Positions 47,457 through 55,547 of a DNA stretch of 64,000 nt are shown piece by piece. The DNA comes from Phenylobacterium sp. (lineage in GTDB: Bacteria > Pseudomonadota > Alphaproteobacteria > Caulobacterales > Caulobacteraceae). The stretch lies in the NCBI GenBank assembly GCA_020402585.1, contig JADBZH010000053.1:101345-165344 (forward strand), written 5' to 3'. The notes below the pieces were generated by a model. That model searched no databases. It saw nothing but the letters and a program-made list of their open reading frames with translations, and was not told where the DNA came from. Made by a program: the position numbers and the translations under genes. Within the stretch, counting starts at the first letter, position 1. Each line of letters starts with the position of its first letter.

Positions 47457-48338
47457 ATGCAAGACGACGCCCAACTCCCCGGTTCGCCCCCGTCGGAAAC
47501 CGGCCTGTCCCGGCGAGATCTCGGCCTCATGGCCGCCGGCGCCGCCGTGGCCGCGTCATCGACAGCGGGCGCCGCGCCCCTGAAGGTCATGGAGATGGAC
47601 GTCGAGGTCCAGACGCCTGACGGCCTCTGCGACGCCGTCTTCGTCCACCCCACGGGAAGGGCCCCCGCCGGCGGCTGGCCGGCCGTCCTGGTCTGGACCG
47701 ACATCATGGGCCTGCGCCCCGTCTTCCGTCAGATGGCCAGCCGCATGGCCGCCGAAGGCTACGCCGTCCTCGTCCCCAACCCCTTCTATCGCAAGGGGCG
47801 CGCGCCCATCCCGGCCGGTCCGGTCAACTGGGCCGATCCGGCGGACCGGGCGAAGCTGATGGAGCTGCGGTCCGCCCTGACCGCCGAGGCGACGGCCCGG
47901 GACGCCATCGCCTGCTTCGCCTGGCTCGACGGCCAGTCCGTCGTCGATCCCGGCAAGGGTGCGGGCGTGCAGGGCTATTGCATGGGCGGGCCCATGGCCT
48001 TCCAGGCCGCCGCCGCCCTCCCGGACCGCATCGCCGCAGTGGGCTCCTTCCATGGCGGGGGTCTCGTCGCCGCCGGGCCCGACAGTCCGCACCGCCTCAT
48101 CGCACGCACCCGGGCGGACTACCTGGTCGCCATCGCCGAGAACGACGACCAGAAGGAACCCCAGTCCAAGGACGTTCTGCGCGCCGCCTTCCGGGCCGCC
48201 GGCCGACCCGCTGAGGTCGAGGTCTACGCTGGGGCCCAGCATGGCTGGTGCGTGCCCGGATCAGCCGTCTACAACCCCGAGGCGGCCGAACGCGCCTGGT
48301 CAGCCCTCCTCGCCCTCTACCGTCGCCGCCTCTCCTGA
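47457..48338 (+). CDS. Tat-exported dienelactone hydrolase-family protein
   Basis: 293 residues. A twin-arginine signal LSRRDLGLMAAGAAVAA (17-33) is followed by an alpha/beta-hydrolase. The nucleophile is Cys in GYCMGG (about 172), with a possible acid in ENDD and His in AQHGWC. Classical dienelactone hydrolases act in chloroaromatic breakdown, but Tat-exported relatives have unknown substrates. Its last 39 bp overlap tadA on the other strand. Confidence 0.85.
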   Translation: MQDDAQLPGSPPSETGLSRRDLGLMAAGAAVAASSTAGAAPLKVMEMDVEVQTPDGLCDAVFVHPTGRAPAGGWPAVLVWTDIMGLRPVFRQMASRMAAEGYAVLVPNPFYRKGRAPIPAGPVNWADPADRAKLMELRSALTAEATARDAIACFAWLDGQSVVDPGKGAGVQGYCMGGPMAFQAAAALPDRIAAVGSFHGGGLVAAGPDSPHRLIARTRADYLVAIAENDDQKEPQSKDVLRAAFRAAGRPAEVEVYAGAQHGWCVPGSAVYNPEAAERAWSALLALYRRRLS

Positions 48339-48800
48339 CCGGCGGCCGCGCCGGGCGCGGAAGAATCCCTTCAGCAGGCTGGCGGACTCCGCCGCCAGGA
48401 CCCCACCGGAAACCTCCGGCCGCCAATGGCAGGTGGGCTGGTCAAAGACACGCGCCCCGTGCACGACGCCGCCGCCCTTCGCGTCCTCGGCGCCGAACAC
48501 CACCCGTCCGATCCGGGCGTGGCTGATCGCCCCGGCGCACATGGGGCAGGGCTCCAGGGTCACGTAGAGGGTCAGGCCGGTCAGCCGGTAGTTGCCCCGC
48601 TTCCGGGCCGCGGCCCGCAAGGCGCGGATTTCTGCGTGAGCGGTGGGGTCGGACTCACCGATCGGGGCGTTGCCCGCCGCCGCGACGACCTCGCCGGTGG
48701 CCGGATCGACCACGACGGCGCCCACGGGGGTCTCCCCCCGGTCCGCGGCGGCTTGCGCCTCGGCCAGCGCAATGCGCATGTACTCCGGATCATGGTCCAC
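48300..48800 (-). CDS. tadA: tRNA-specific adenosine deaminase
   Basis: 166 residues. Zinc/catalytic motifs HAEIRAL and PCPMCAGAI, with FGAEDAKGGGVVHG. It deaminates A34 to inosine in tRNA-Arg(ACG). GTG 48800 is used; the in-frame Met eight codons on is an alternative. A 15-residue acidic/basic tail extends past FFRARR. Divergent from the rluB-type gene with start regions overlapping by 9 bp, an unusually tight arrangement. Confidence 0.92.
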   Translation of the reverse strand: MDHDPEYMRIALAEAQAAADRGETPVGAVVVDPATGEVVAAAGNAPIGESDPTAHAEIRALRAAARKRGNYRLTGLTLYVTLEPCPMCAGAISHARIGRVVFGAEDAKGGGVVHGARVFDQPTCHWRPEVSGGVLAAESASLLKGFFRARRGRRSGEAATVEGEEG

Positions 48801-50033
48801 GATCCGTTACGAACCCCTGGCGGCGACGAAGGTCAATCCCCGGAGGGCGGCGGCGAGCGCATCGCCAAGGCCCTGGCCCGCGCCGGGGTCGCCTCGCGCC
48901 GCGAGGTTGAGCGCCTGATCGCCGAGGGCCGGGTCGCCATCAATGGCCGGACCCTCACCACCCCCGCCATCCGGATCGAGGCTGGCGACATCCTCACCGT
49001 CGACGGCGAGGTGGTGGGCGATGCCGAGCCCGTCCGCCTGTTCCGCTACCATAAGCCCTCGGGCCTGGTGACCTCGCACAAGGACCCCCAGGGCCGGCCC
49101 ACGGTGTTCCAGGCCCTGCCGCCCGGCCTGCCCCGCCTGATTTCCGTGGGCCGCCTGGACCTGGCCACCGAGGGCCTGCTCCTCCTGACCAACGACGGGG
49201 GCCTGGCCCGCAGCCTGGAGCTTCCTTCGACGGGTCTGGTCCGCCGCTACCGGGCCCGCGCCTTCGGTCGGATCACGCAGGACCGGCTCGACGCCCTGAA
49301 GTCCGGCGTGACCGTGGAGGGGGTCCGTTACGGGCCCATCGAGGCGGTGATCGACAAGGCCCGGGATGGCGCCTCCGGCGCCAACCTCTGGATCAGCGTC
49401 ACCCTGTCCGAGGGCAAGAACCGCGAGGTCCGCAAGGTGCTGGAGTCCGTTGGCCTGAAGGTCAACCGGCTGATTCGCCTCGCCTACGGCCCCTTCGCCC
49501 TCTCCACCCTGCCGCCGGGCGAGATCGAGGAGGTGGGGCCGCGGGTGATCCGCGAGCTCTTCAGCGACCTGATCCCGCCCGAGGACCTGCCCAAGGGCGA
49601 CAAGCCGAAGTGGAGCCGCCGGGCGCCGGTGTCCGAGAAGCGCCGGGAGGGCGCCGGCGAGGCCATCGTGTCCGCCGAGGCCCCCGAGACCCGCGGTCGC
49701 CCGGCCTACAAGGCCGGCTGGGCGCGGCCCAAGCCCAAGCCGCCGGGTGGGCGCCCGCCCCCGAAACCTGGAGCCCGCAAGCCCGAGTCCCGCAAGCCCG
49801 ACTCCCGCAAACCGGGGTCTCGCAAGCCCGACGCCGAACGGGCCGGCAAGACCGACATCAGCCGGCCGGCGACGGCGCCCAAGGTGCGGCCGGTCAAACC
49901 TTCTGGATCTCCACCGGCCGGCGGGCGGCCTCCAGGGCCGCGCGGGCCGAATCGGTCGCCGTCACCTGCAGGAAGGCCCGGCGCTCCTCGGAAAGGCCCT
50001 CCGAAAGGGGGCGGTCGAGGGCCGCGCGGGTAA
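48792..50033 (+). CDS. rluB: RsuA/RluB-type pseudouridine synthase with basic disordered tail
   Basis: 413 residues. An S4 domain (about 22-70, GERIAKALARAGVASRREVERLI) is followed by the synthase domain with catalytic Asp in GRLDLATEGLLLLTNDG and NREVRKVLESVGLKVNRLIR. It isomerises uridine in rRNA. From about residue 275 the tail is Pro/Lys/Arg/Gly-rich, with tandem SRKPD/SRKPG units near 49784-49830. The last 140 bp overlap the crotonase gene on the other strand. ATG 48792 is chosen because the S4 domain follows; the frame is open upstream through antisense tadA. Confidence 0.88.
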   Translation: MVHDPLRTPGGDEGQSPEGGGERIAKALARAGVASRREVERLIAEGRVAINGRTLTTPAIRIEAGDILTVDGEVVGDAEPVRLFRYHKPSGLVTSHKDPQGRPTVFQALPPGLPRLISVGRLDLATEGLLLLTNDGGLARSLELPSTGLVRRYRARAFGRITQDRLDALKSGVTVEGVRYGPIEAVIDKARDGASGANLWISVTLSEGKNREVRKVLESVGLKVNRLIRLAYGPFALSTLPPGEIEEVGPRVIRELFSDLIPPEDLPKGDKPKWSRRAPVSEKRREGAGEAIVSAEAPETRGRPAYKAGWARPKPKPPGGRPPPKPGARKPESRKPDSRKPGSRKPDAERAGKTDISRPATAPKVRPVKPSGSPPAGGRPPGPRGPNRSPSPAGRPGAPRKGPPKGGGRGPRG

Positions 50034-50694
50034 GCCGCTTGGCGGCGGCTATGCCTTCGGCCCCGCGTCCCTCCCAGTCGCGCGCCATCTCCAGGGCCCG
50101 GGCCAGGGGGTCGGCCGCCAACTCGTGCACCAGGCCGATGGCGTGGGCCTCGGCGCCTGTGAAGGTCAGGCCGCGCAGGATGATCTCCAGGGCCTTGGCC
50201 TCGCCCACCACCCGCGGCAGGCGCTGGGTGCCGCCCCCGCCCGGGAAGATGCCGATCCGGGTCTCGGGCAGGCCAATGGATTCGGCCTCGGGCGTGGCGA
50301 TCCGGAGATCGCAGGCCAGGGCCAGCTCGAAGCCGCCGCCCTGGCAAAGCCCGTTGATGGCTGCGACCACCGGCTTGTCCGCCGCCGCGATGATGTCCGT
50401 CAGCTCCAGGAAGCCGGGCGTCGGCGCAGGCGCGTCGGCGCGCGGTGGTGCGGGCGGCGGGCCGTCCTGCAGGCGGGCGCTCAGGTCGGCCAGCTCGTCC
50501 ACGTCGTAGTGCCGGATGAAGATGCCGGGCACGCCCCCGGTCAGGATCAGGCAGCGTGCGGACGGATCGTCCAGGGCCGCCTTGGCCTCGGCGAACATCT
50601 GTCGGGCGCCCGGAGCGGTCATCGTGCCCCAGGGCGGGTTGGCGTAGGTCAGGACGACCGCCGCCCCCTTGCGTTCGCGGGTCACCAGGCTCAT
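49894..50694 (-). CDS. Enoyl-CoA hydratase/isomerase (crotonase) family
   Basis: 266 residues. NGLCQGGGFELALACDLRIA and PETRIGIFPGGGGTQRLPR carry the two catalytic glutamates, so hydratase activity is plausible. ATG 50694 is preceded by AGGGAGG; the longer frame from 50718 is less likely. The region after IRHYDVDELADL contains an unusual Pro/Ala insertion (DGPPPAPPRADAPAPTPG). Its 3' end lies under the tail of the rluB-type gene. Confidence 0.9.
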   Translation of the reverse strand: MSLVTRERKGAAVVLTYANPPWGTMTAPGARQMFAEAKAALDDPSARCLILTGGVPGIFIRHYDVDELADLSARLQDGPPPAPPRADAPAPTPGFLELTDIIAAADKPVVAAINGLCQGGGFELALACDLRIATPEAESIGLPETRIGIFPGGGGTQRLPRVVGEAKALEIILRGLTFTGAEAHAIGLVHELAADPLARALEMARDWEGRGAEGIAAAKRLTRAALDRPLSEGLSEERRAFLQVTATDSARAALEAARRPVEIQKV

Positions 50695-50755
50695 CAGGAC
50701 CTCCCTGTCCGTTTCCATCCCCCGTCACCCTAGACCCGACCAAGGCCCGCCCGCC

Positions 50756-51331
50756 ATGCGCATTGTCTCCGGCGTCCTGAAGGGCCGCAGCCTCGCCGCC
50801 CCGCCGGGGCAGGGCACCCGACCCACCTCCGACCGGGCCCGGCAGGCCGTCTTCAACATACTGGAGCACGCCGCCTGGGCCCCGCCCCTGGCGGAGGCCC
50901 GGGTCATCGACCTCTTCGCCGGCTCCGGGGCTCTCGGCTTTGAGGCCATCTCCCGGGGGGCCGCCTTCTGCCTCTTCGTGGAGACCGAGGCGGCCGCCCG
51001 GGGCGCCATCCGCGACAACGCCGAGGCCTTCGCCCTCTTCGGCCGGACCCGCATCCACCGTCGCGACGCGACGGACCTGGGGGTGCGCCCCGGCGCCGAC
51101 GGCCCGGCCTTCACCCTGGCCTTCCTCGACCCGCCCTACGGCCAGGGCCTGGGTGAGATCGCCCTGGCCCGCCTGCGCGAAGGCGGCTGGCTGGCGCCCG
51201 GCGCCCTTGCGGTGCTGGAGACCGGCGCCTCCGAGCCCACCCCCCTGGCGCCCGGCTACACCCTCCTCGACGCCCGCACCTGGGGCGCGGCGAAGGTCTG
51301 GTTCCTCCAGCTGGAGGACGGCGAGGGGTAG
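50756..51331 (+). CDS. rsmD: 16S rRNA (guanine(966)-N(2))-methyltransferase
   Basis: 191 residues. MRIVSGVLKGRSLAAPPG start, TRPTSDRARQAVFNIL, SAM motif VIDLFAGSGALGFEA (about 51-65) and catalytic DPPYG. It methylates G966 during 30S assembly. The rluB-type gene and rsmD, separated by the crotonase, are both rRNA-modifying. Confidence 0.95.
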   Translation: MRIVSGVLKGRSLAAPPGQGTRPTSDRARQAVFNILEHAAWAPPLAEARVIDLFAGSGALGFEAISRGAAFCLFVETEAAARGAIRDNAEAFALFGRTRIHRRDATDLGVRPGADGPAFTLAFLDPPYGQGLGEIALARLREGGWLAPGALAVLETGASEPTPLAPGYTLLDARTWGAAKVWFLQLEDGEG

Positions 51332-51342
51332 GGGCGCTCGCT

Positions 51343-51359
51343 GCAACCAAACCGCAACC
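51343..51359. promoter_or_regulatory. Direct repeats GCAACC-N5-GCAACC before the response regulator
   Basis: GCAACC at 51343-51348 and 51354-51359, period 11 bp, 54 bp before the regulator ATG. OmpR-family regulators bind such one-turn direct repeats. The same unit recurs three times before the receptor gene, so autoregulation by this two-component system is likely. Confidence 0.6.
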
Positions 51360-51412
51360 CCAGACCTCTAGGCTGCCGGAATACGATCCTCAGGGTTCCC
51401 AAACAGGTGAAC

Positions 51413-52105
51413 ATGGACCCGCTTCCCACCCATCACCGCGTGCTCATCGTTGAGGACGAACCCCAGATCGCGGAGATCATCGACGTCTTCCTCGCCCGCG
51501 AAGGCGTCTCGCGCCTGATCGCCCGCGATGGCGAGGACGCCCTGAACGCTGCATCCTATTGGCAGCCTGACCTGGTCATCCTCGACCTGAAGCTTCCGAA
51601 GCGGGATGGGTACTCCGTCCTGGCCGAGCTGAGATCTCGTAGCGACGTCCCCGTCATCATTCTCAGCGCCCTCGGTGAAGATGTGGACAAGCTTTCTGGC
51701 TTCCGGCTTGGCTGTGACGACTACATGGTTAAGCCCTTCAATCCGCTGGAGCTCATCGCGCGCGCCCGGGCGGTCTCAGGCAGGCGCCTTCGGACGGACA
51801 GTGGTCGCATCCTGGCGATCGGCCCTCTGCGGATTGATCTCGACGCGCACCAGGCCAGCCTGGCTGACGAGATTCTGTCGCTGACGCCTACCGAGTTTCG
51901 CATCCTTCGGGTCCTTGCCGAACGCGGCGGCAAGCTGGTGACCCGAAGCCAGATCGTCGATGCGGCTATGGATGAGGAAGCCTTCGACAAGTCTGTGAAT
52001 CCTCACATCAGCCGGCTTCGGCAGAAAATCGAAGAGCGGACGCAGGGCGGCTTGCGCCTTGTTTCAGTCAGGGCGGAAGGCTATCGGCTCGAGGTGCTCC
52101 AGTGA
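51413..52105 (+). CDS. OmpR-family response regulator (AdeR-like)
   Basis: 230 residues. Receiver domain (about 8-118) with acidic pocket E14/D15, phospho-acceptor D58 in LVILDLKLPK and K107 in YMVKPFN; winged-helix DNA-binding domain (about 130-228) with SLTPTEFRILRVL. The wording resembles AdeR. ATG 51413 has AGGTGA close before it; GTG 51407 is the alternative. The kinase gene overlaps by 4 nt (GTGA). Confidence 0.9.
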   Translation: MDPLPTHHRVLIVEDEPQIAEIIDVFLAREGVSRLIARDGEDALNAASYWQPDLVILDLKLPKRDGYSVLAELRSRSDVPVIILSALGEDVDKLSGFRLGCDDYMVKPFNPLELIARARAVSGRRLRTDSGRILAIGPLRIDLDAHQASLADEILSLTPTEFRILRVLAERGGKLVTRSQIVDAAMDEEAFDKSVNPHISRLRQKIEERTQGGLRLVSVRAEGYRLEVLQ

Positions 52106-53250
52106 ACTGGCGCGGTCTCCGTTCCCTGAAGGCGCAGATCGCCGCCTTCGCGCTCTTGACCTCCTTTGGCGGGGCCCTGGCGACCGCGTATCTTCCTAGA
52201 ATGGTCTTCGACCTGCGGGATGCGCTGTTTGAGGCGAGTCTCACGGTCAACGAGCGCGAACAGCTTCGCCAGGTCGAGGCAACGCAGGGTCACTGCGGGC
52301 CGGGCTATCAGCAACTCCGGGACGCCCTGGGCTTCGATGTCTGGCGGCTGAACTATGATCTTGTACTCATCGTCGTCGTACTGGCGGCGGGCACGGCCAT
52401 GGCAGGGCTTGCCTGGGTTCTGGCCGGCAGGATCTCAGCTCCCATCTCGGCCTTGGCCCTCGCGGCGCAAAGGATCGCCTCCGGCGACCGGAGCCCCCCG
52501 GTCGCGGTTCGCGCCAGCACTGCGGAGGTTGCCGGACTGCAGGCGGATTTCGCAACCATGACCGCCGCGCTCGCTGCCGCAGATGAGGACCTTCGCATTC
52601 GGTCTGCGGCCATTGCGCACGACATCCGGACGCCATTGACCATTCTCCGCGGACGTCTGGAGGGGCTTCGGGAGGGCGTCTTCGTTGCGAATCCAAACTT
52701 CATCGCGGGCCTGATCGACCAGATCAGCTGGATCGATCAGCTTGTTGCAGACGTCAACGCGCTGACCGACGCGCGTGTGGCGGTGGGCGGGTCCAGGGAG
52801 CGCCTGGATTTCGTTGCGCTGGTCAATGAGTGCCTCAGCTCAGTTCAGCTTGAGATCGACCGGGCTGGAATTCCTCTTCAGGTCGAAGTCGAGGGGCCTG
52901 TCTTCGTCTCGGCTGACCCGGCGAGGTTGCGAAGGGCGGTCCTCAACATCCTCAAGAATCTTATCCGGTACGCACCGGGCGCCGCCGCCATCCTCAGTGT
53001 CCGAGGGATTGGCAGGGAGGCGGTGCTGCGCTGTGCGGATCTCGGACCGGGCTGGCCGGAGGGTGATCCAAACGACCTCGCCAAGGCCTTTGTCCGTGGT
53101 GAGGGCTCCCGGTCGCGGGAGACGGGCGGAAGCGGTCTTGGCCTGTCGATCGTTCAAGCCACGGCCGAGGCCTACGGCGGTTCGCTTCGACTGGAACGCG
53201 GCGCGCGCGGAGGCGCCGTGGTCGAGGTCCGACTGCCAGCCGCGGATTGA
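52102..53250 (+). CDS. Sensor histidine kinase (AdeS-like)
   Basis: 382 residues. Two membrane segments (about 11-31 and 86-108) enclose a small periplasmic loop. A HAMP region (about 109-165), phospho-acceptor H173 in AAIAHDIRTPLTILRGRLEGL, N-box-like LNILKNLIRYAPG and G-box GGSGLGLSIVQ follow. The H-box region closely resembles AdeS, which controls an efflux pump in Acinetobacter, but no pump is here. The adjacent target is an outer-membrane receptor. Confidence 0.9.
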   Translation: MNWRGLRSLKAQIAAFALLTSFGGALATAYLPRMVFDLRDALFEASLTVNEREQLRQVEATQGHCGPGYQQLRDALGFDVWRLNYDLVLIVVVLAAGTAMAGLAWVLAGRISAPISALALAAQRIASGDRSPPVAVRASTAEVAGLQADFATMTAALAAADEDLRIRSAAIAHDIRTPLTILRGRLEGLREGVFVANPNFIAGLIDQISWIDQLVADVNALTDARVAVGGSRERLDFVALVNECLSSVQLEIDRAGIPLQVEVEGPVFVSADPARLRRAVLNILKNLIRYAPGAAAILSVRGIGREAVLRCADLGPGWPEGDPNDLAKAFVRGEGSRSRETGGSGLGLSIVQATAEAYGGSLRLERGARGGAVVEVRLPAAD

Positions 53251-53251
53251 C

Positions 53252-53279
53252 GCAACCCCTTCGCAATCATCCGGCAACC
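53252..53279. promoter_or_regulatory. Triple direct repeat GCAAYC, 11-bp period, before the receptor
   Basis: GCAACC (53252-53257), GCAATC (53263-53268) and GCAACC (53274-53279), each 11 bp apart, begin right after the kinase stop and end 52 bp before the receptor ATG. The repeat unit and period match those upstream of the response regulator. Confidence 0.65.
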
Positions 53280-53331
53280 GATCCGTTTGTCCGTTCCGGC
53301 AAAACCGTGGCAGCCGCCATGGAGAACAGGA

Positions 53332-55374
53332 ATGGTCAAACTCAAGCTTCGCGACACCGCCATTGCGCTGCTGGCGCTCGGGTCTGCTCAGGAGGCCTTC
53401 GCCCAGTCGGTGGCTGCGCCTGAAACGGTGAAGTATCCGAGGGCCTTCTTCGACGCCTTCTCACCCACAACGGCCTTCGACATCGTGAGGCGGGTACCTG
53501 GCTTCACCCTTGATCTGGGTCAGGACCGCCGGGGTTTCGGCTCGAGTGGAGGGAATGTCCTGATCGATGGGAAGCGTCCGGCGTCCAAGTCCGGCGGCCT
53601 GGAGGAGGCCCTGGCTCGCATTCCGGCCTCCACCGTCGAAAGGGTCGAGCTGATCCTCTCTGAGGCCTCCAGCGAGGCGCAGGGCCAGTCGGTTGTGGTC
53701 AATCTGGTTCTCAAGCCAGCTCTGAAGACGTCTGTCTGGCAGGTGGGCGCCTCCCTTGATCGCGAGGGGGCCCTGTCGCCTTCGTTGGAGGCGACTGTCT
53801 CCCGACCGCTGGCGGGCTGGCTCACCTCGACACGTCTTGTTCTTGGCGCTGGCAGAGACCCGAATGACGGAACCCGGACAGTGCGCGACGGCTCGGGTGG
53901 ATTGATCAGGTCGGAAGTTGAGCGCCGGGATAGCCTTCAGAAGTGGCTGAACATCTCCAGCGAGGCGCGCGGCGCGCTCGCTGGCGGCGAATTGACCGTG
54001 AACAGCCGTCTGGAAGGCTACACGTATGAGATGAACGCCGGACGGGATCGCTTTCTCGCCCGCAGGCCGGACGGCGCCCCGGACCAGGCGCGGTTCATCG
54101 ACTTCAATGACAAAGGCGTCAACGGCGAGTTCGGCTTGGACTGGAGCCGCCAGATGACGCCTCGATGGACCTTGCGCGCCCTGACCCTGGCGACCTGGGA
54201 CGACACCGAGACCCGCACCGTCAGCCGGCTTGAGGCCCCTGTGGGCGCCTTTTCCAGCGGACAGCGGGCCAGGTCGACGAGCGAGACGATCGAATGGATT
54301 GGCAGGTCTGTCGCCTCGGGTCAGCTGGGCTCGGGTCTGAAGGTCGAGATTGGTGGCGAGTTGGTCTTCAATCGACTGGACGCCGGGCTGGACTTCGCCG
54401 ATCTGACCTCGCAGGGACAGGGAGTCCCCATCAACCTGCCGTCAGCGAATGTCCGGGTGGAGGAGCGACGCGCCGAAGCCTTTGTCAGCGCCGGGATGGG
54501 ATTAGGTCCCCGGGTGTCCGTCGAGGGACTTCTCAGCTTCGAAACCTCGCGGATCAATGTCTCGGGTGAGGCCTCGGCGGCCGAAACTCTCTCGGACTTC
54601 AAGCCGGCGGTCTCCCTCTCCTGGCGCGCAAGCGATGACTTCACAGTGCGCCTGGACCTGCGACGGGAGGTAGGCCAGCTCGACTTCGATGGTTTTGCCG
54701 CCTCGGCGGAAATCGCCGCGGACAGGACAGCGGCGGGCAATCCGCAACTTCGGCCGGACAGCGTAATCCGCAGCTCAATCAACCTTGACTATCGCAAGCC
54801 CGAGGGACCGAGCACCAGCTTCGAGGCCTTCCATGAGTGGCGCAGCGATATCCTTGAGCAACTTGTGCTGCCCTCAGGCGCTGTCGCCACAGTGAATGCC
54901 GGGGATGCCCGCGTCTGGGGGGTCCGCGTCAGCGCGGCGTCGCCCCTCCCTGGGGGGTTCCGGCTGGAAGGCGGGGGCGAATGGCGCGACTCGCAGTTCA
55001 GGGACCCGCTGACCGGCGGAACCCGCGTGGTCAACACATTCACGCCGCTCACCTATCGTGTCGAGCTGCGTCAGGATGTCCCCGCCTGGAAGCTATCCTG
55101 GGGGCTGGTCGCCAATTCTGAAGGAACTGAACGGGAATTTTTTGTCGGCGAGACGTCCGAATTCAACTGGGGCGTCAGGCACAACCTCTACATTGAGACA
55201 ACCCGCTGGCCCGGATTGAAGGTGCGGCTGACCCTCTCCGACTTCACCCAGAGACGCTTCCAAAGTGAACGACGGTTCTTTGAGCCGAACCGCGCGGGAA
55301 GGGACTCGGGTCGGGAAATCCGCAACTGGGACCGCGGACCGGACATCTCCCTGCGCATCAATGGCCAGTTCTGA
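53332..55374 (+). CDS. TonB-dependent receptor-like outer-membrane protein under AdeRS-like control
   Basis: 680 residues. Signal peptide (about 1-24, ending AFAQ), plug domain (about 37-130, with NVLIDGKRPASKSGGLEEALARIPASTVERVEL) and a beta-barrel ending in Phe (ISLRINGQF). The barrel resembles the outer-membrane beta-barrel family found with plug-only receptors. No clear TonB box is seen. It directly follows the two-component genes and has their repeat motif, so it is the likely target. The ligand is unknown. Confidence 0.85.
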   Translation: MVKLKLRDTAIALLALGSAQEAFAQSVAAPETVKYPRAFFDAFSPTTAFDIVRRVPGFTLDLGQDRRGFGSSGGNVLIDGKRPASKSGGLEEALARIPASTVERVELILSEASSEAQGQSVVVNLVLKPALKTSVWQVGASLDREGALSPSLEATVSRPLAGWLTSTRLVLGAGRDPNDGTRTVRDGSGGLIRSEVERRDSLQKWLNISSEARGALAGGELTVNSRLEGYTYEMNAGRDRFLARRPDGAPDQARFIDFNDKGVNGEFGLDWSRQMTPRWTLRALTLATWDDTETRTVSRLEAPVGAFSSGQRARSTSETIEWIGRSVASGQLGSGLKVEIGGELVFNRLDAGLDFADLTSQGQGVPINLPSANVRVEERRAEAFVSAGMGLGPRVSVEGLLSFETSRINVSGEASAAETLSDFKPAVSLSWRASDDFTVRLDLRREVGQLDFDGFAASAEIAADRTAAGNPQLRPDSVIRSSINLDYRKPEGPSTSFEAFHEWRSDILEQLVLPSGAVATVNAGDARVWGVRVSAASPLPGGFRLEGGGEWRDSQFRDPLTGGTRVVNTFTPLTYRVELRQDVPAWKLSWGLVANSEGTEREFFVGETSEFNWGVRHNLYIETTRWPGLKVRLTLSDFTQRRFQSERRFFEPNRAGRDSGREIRNWDRGPDISLRINGQF

Positions 55375-55547
55375 GCGGCTTCCGCACCGTCTGCGTCCGG
55401 CGCGCTGAGAGGCGGGCCGGGTCTCTGGGTCCGCGGATCCTGAGGGCGTGACCGGAAAGCGCCCCGGCGCCCTCGTGGTCTGCAGCCTCCGGATTGGGTC
55501 TGTCATGAATCCCCTCTAGGGTGTCGCCTACGTTCCGCGGAGGTCTC

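Noticed and set aside
48426..48791. N-terminal extension of the rluB-type gene
   Set aside because: It is antisense to tadA and lacks domain character; the S4 domain starts after ATG 48792.
49706..51346. 546-codon minus-strand frame
   Set aside because: It covers rsmD on the other strand and runs in another frame of the crotonase; it shows no motif of its own.
51407..53250. adeRS resistance locus
   Set aside because: Regulator and kinase resemble AdeRS, but no RND efflux genes are adjacent; the downstream gene is an outer-membrane receptor, so the resistance label is not justified.
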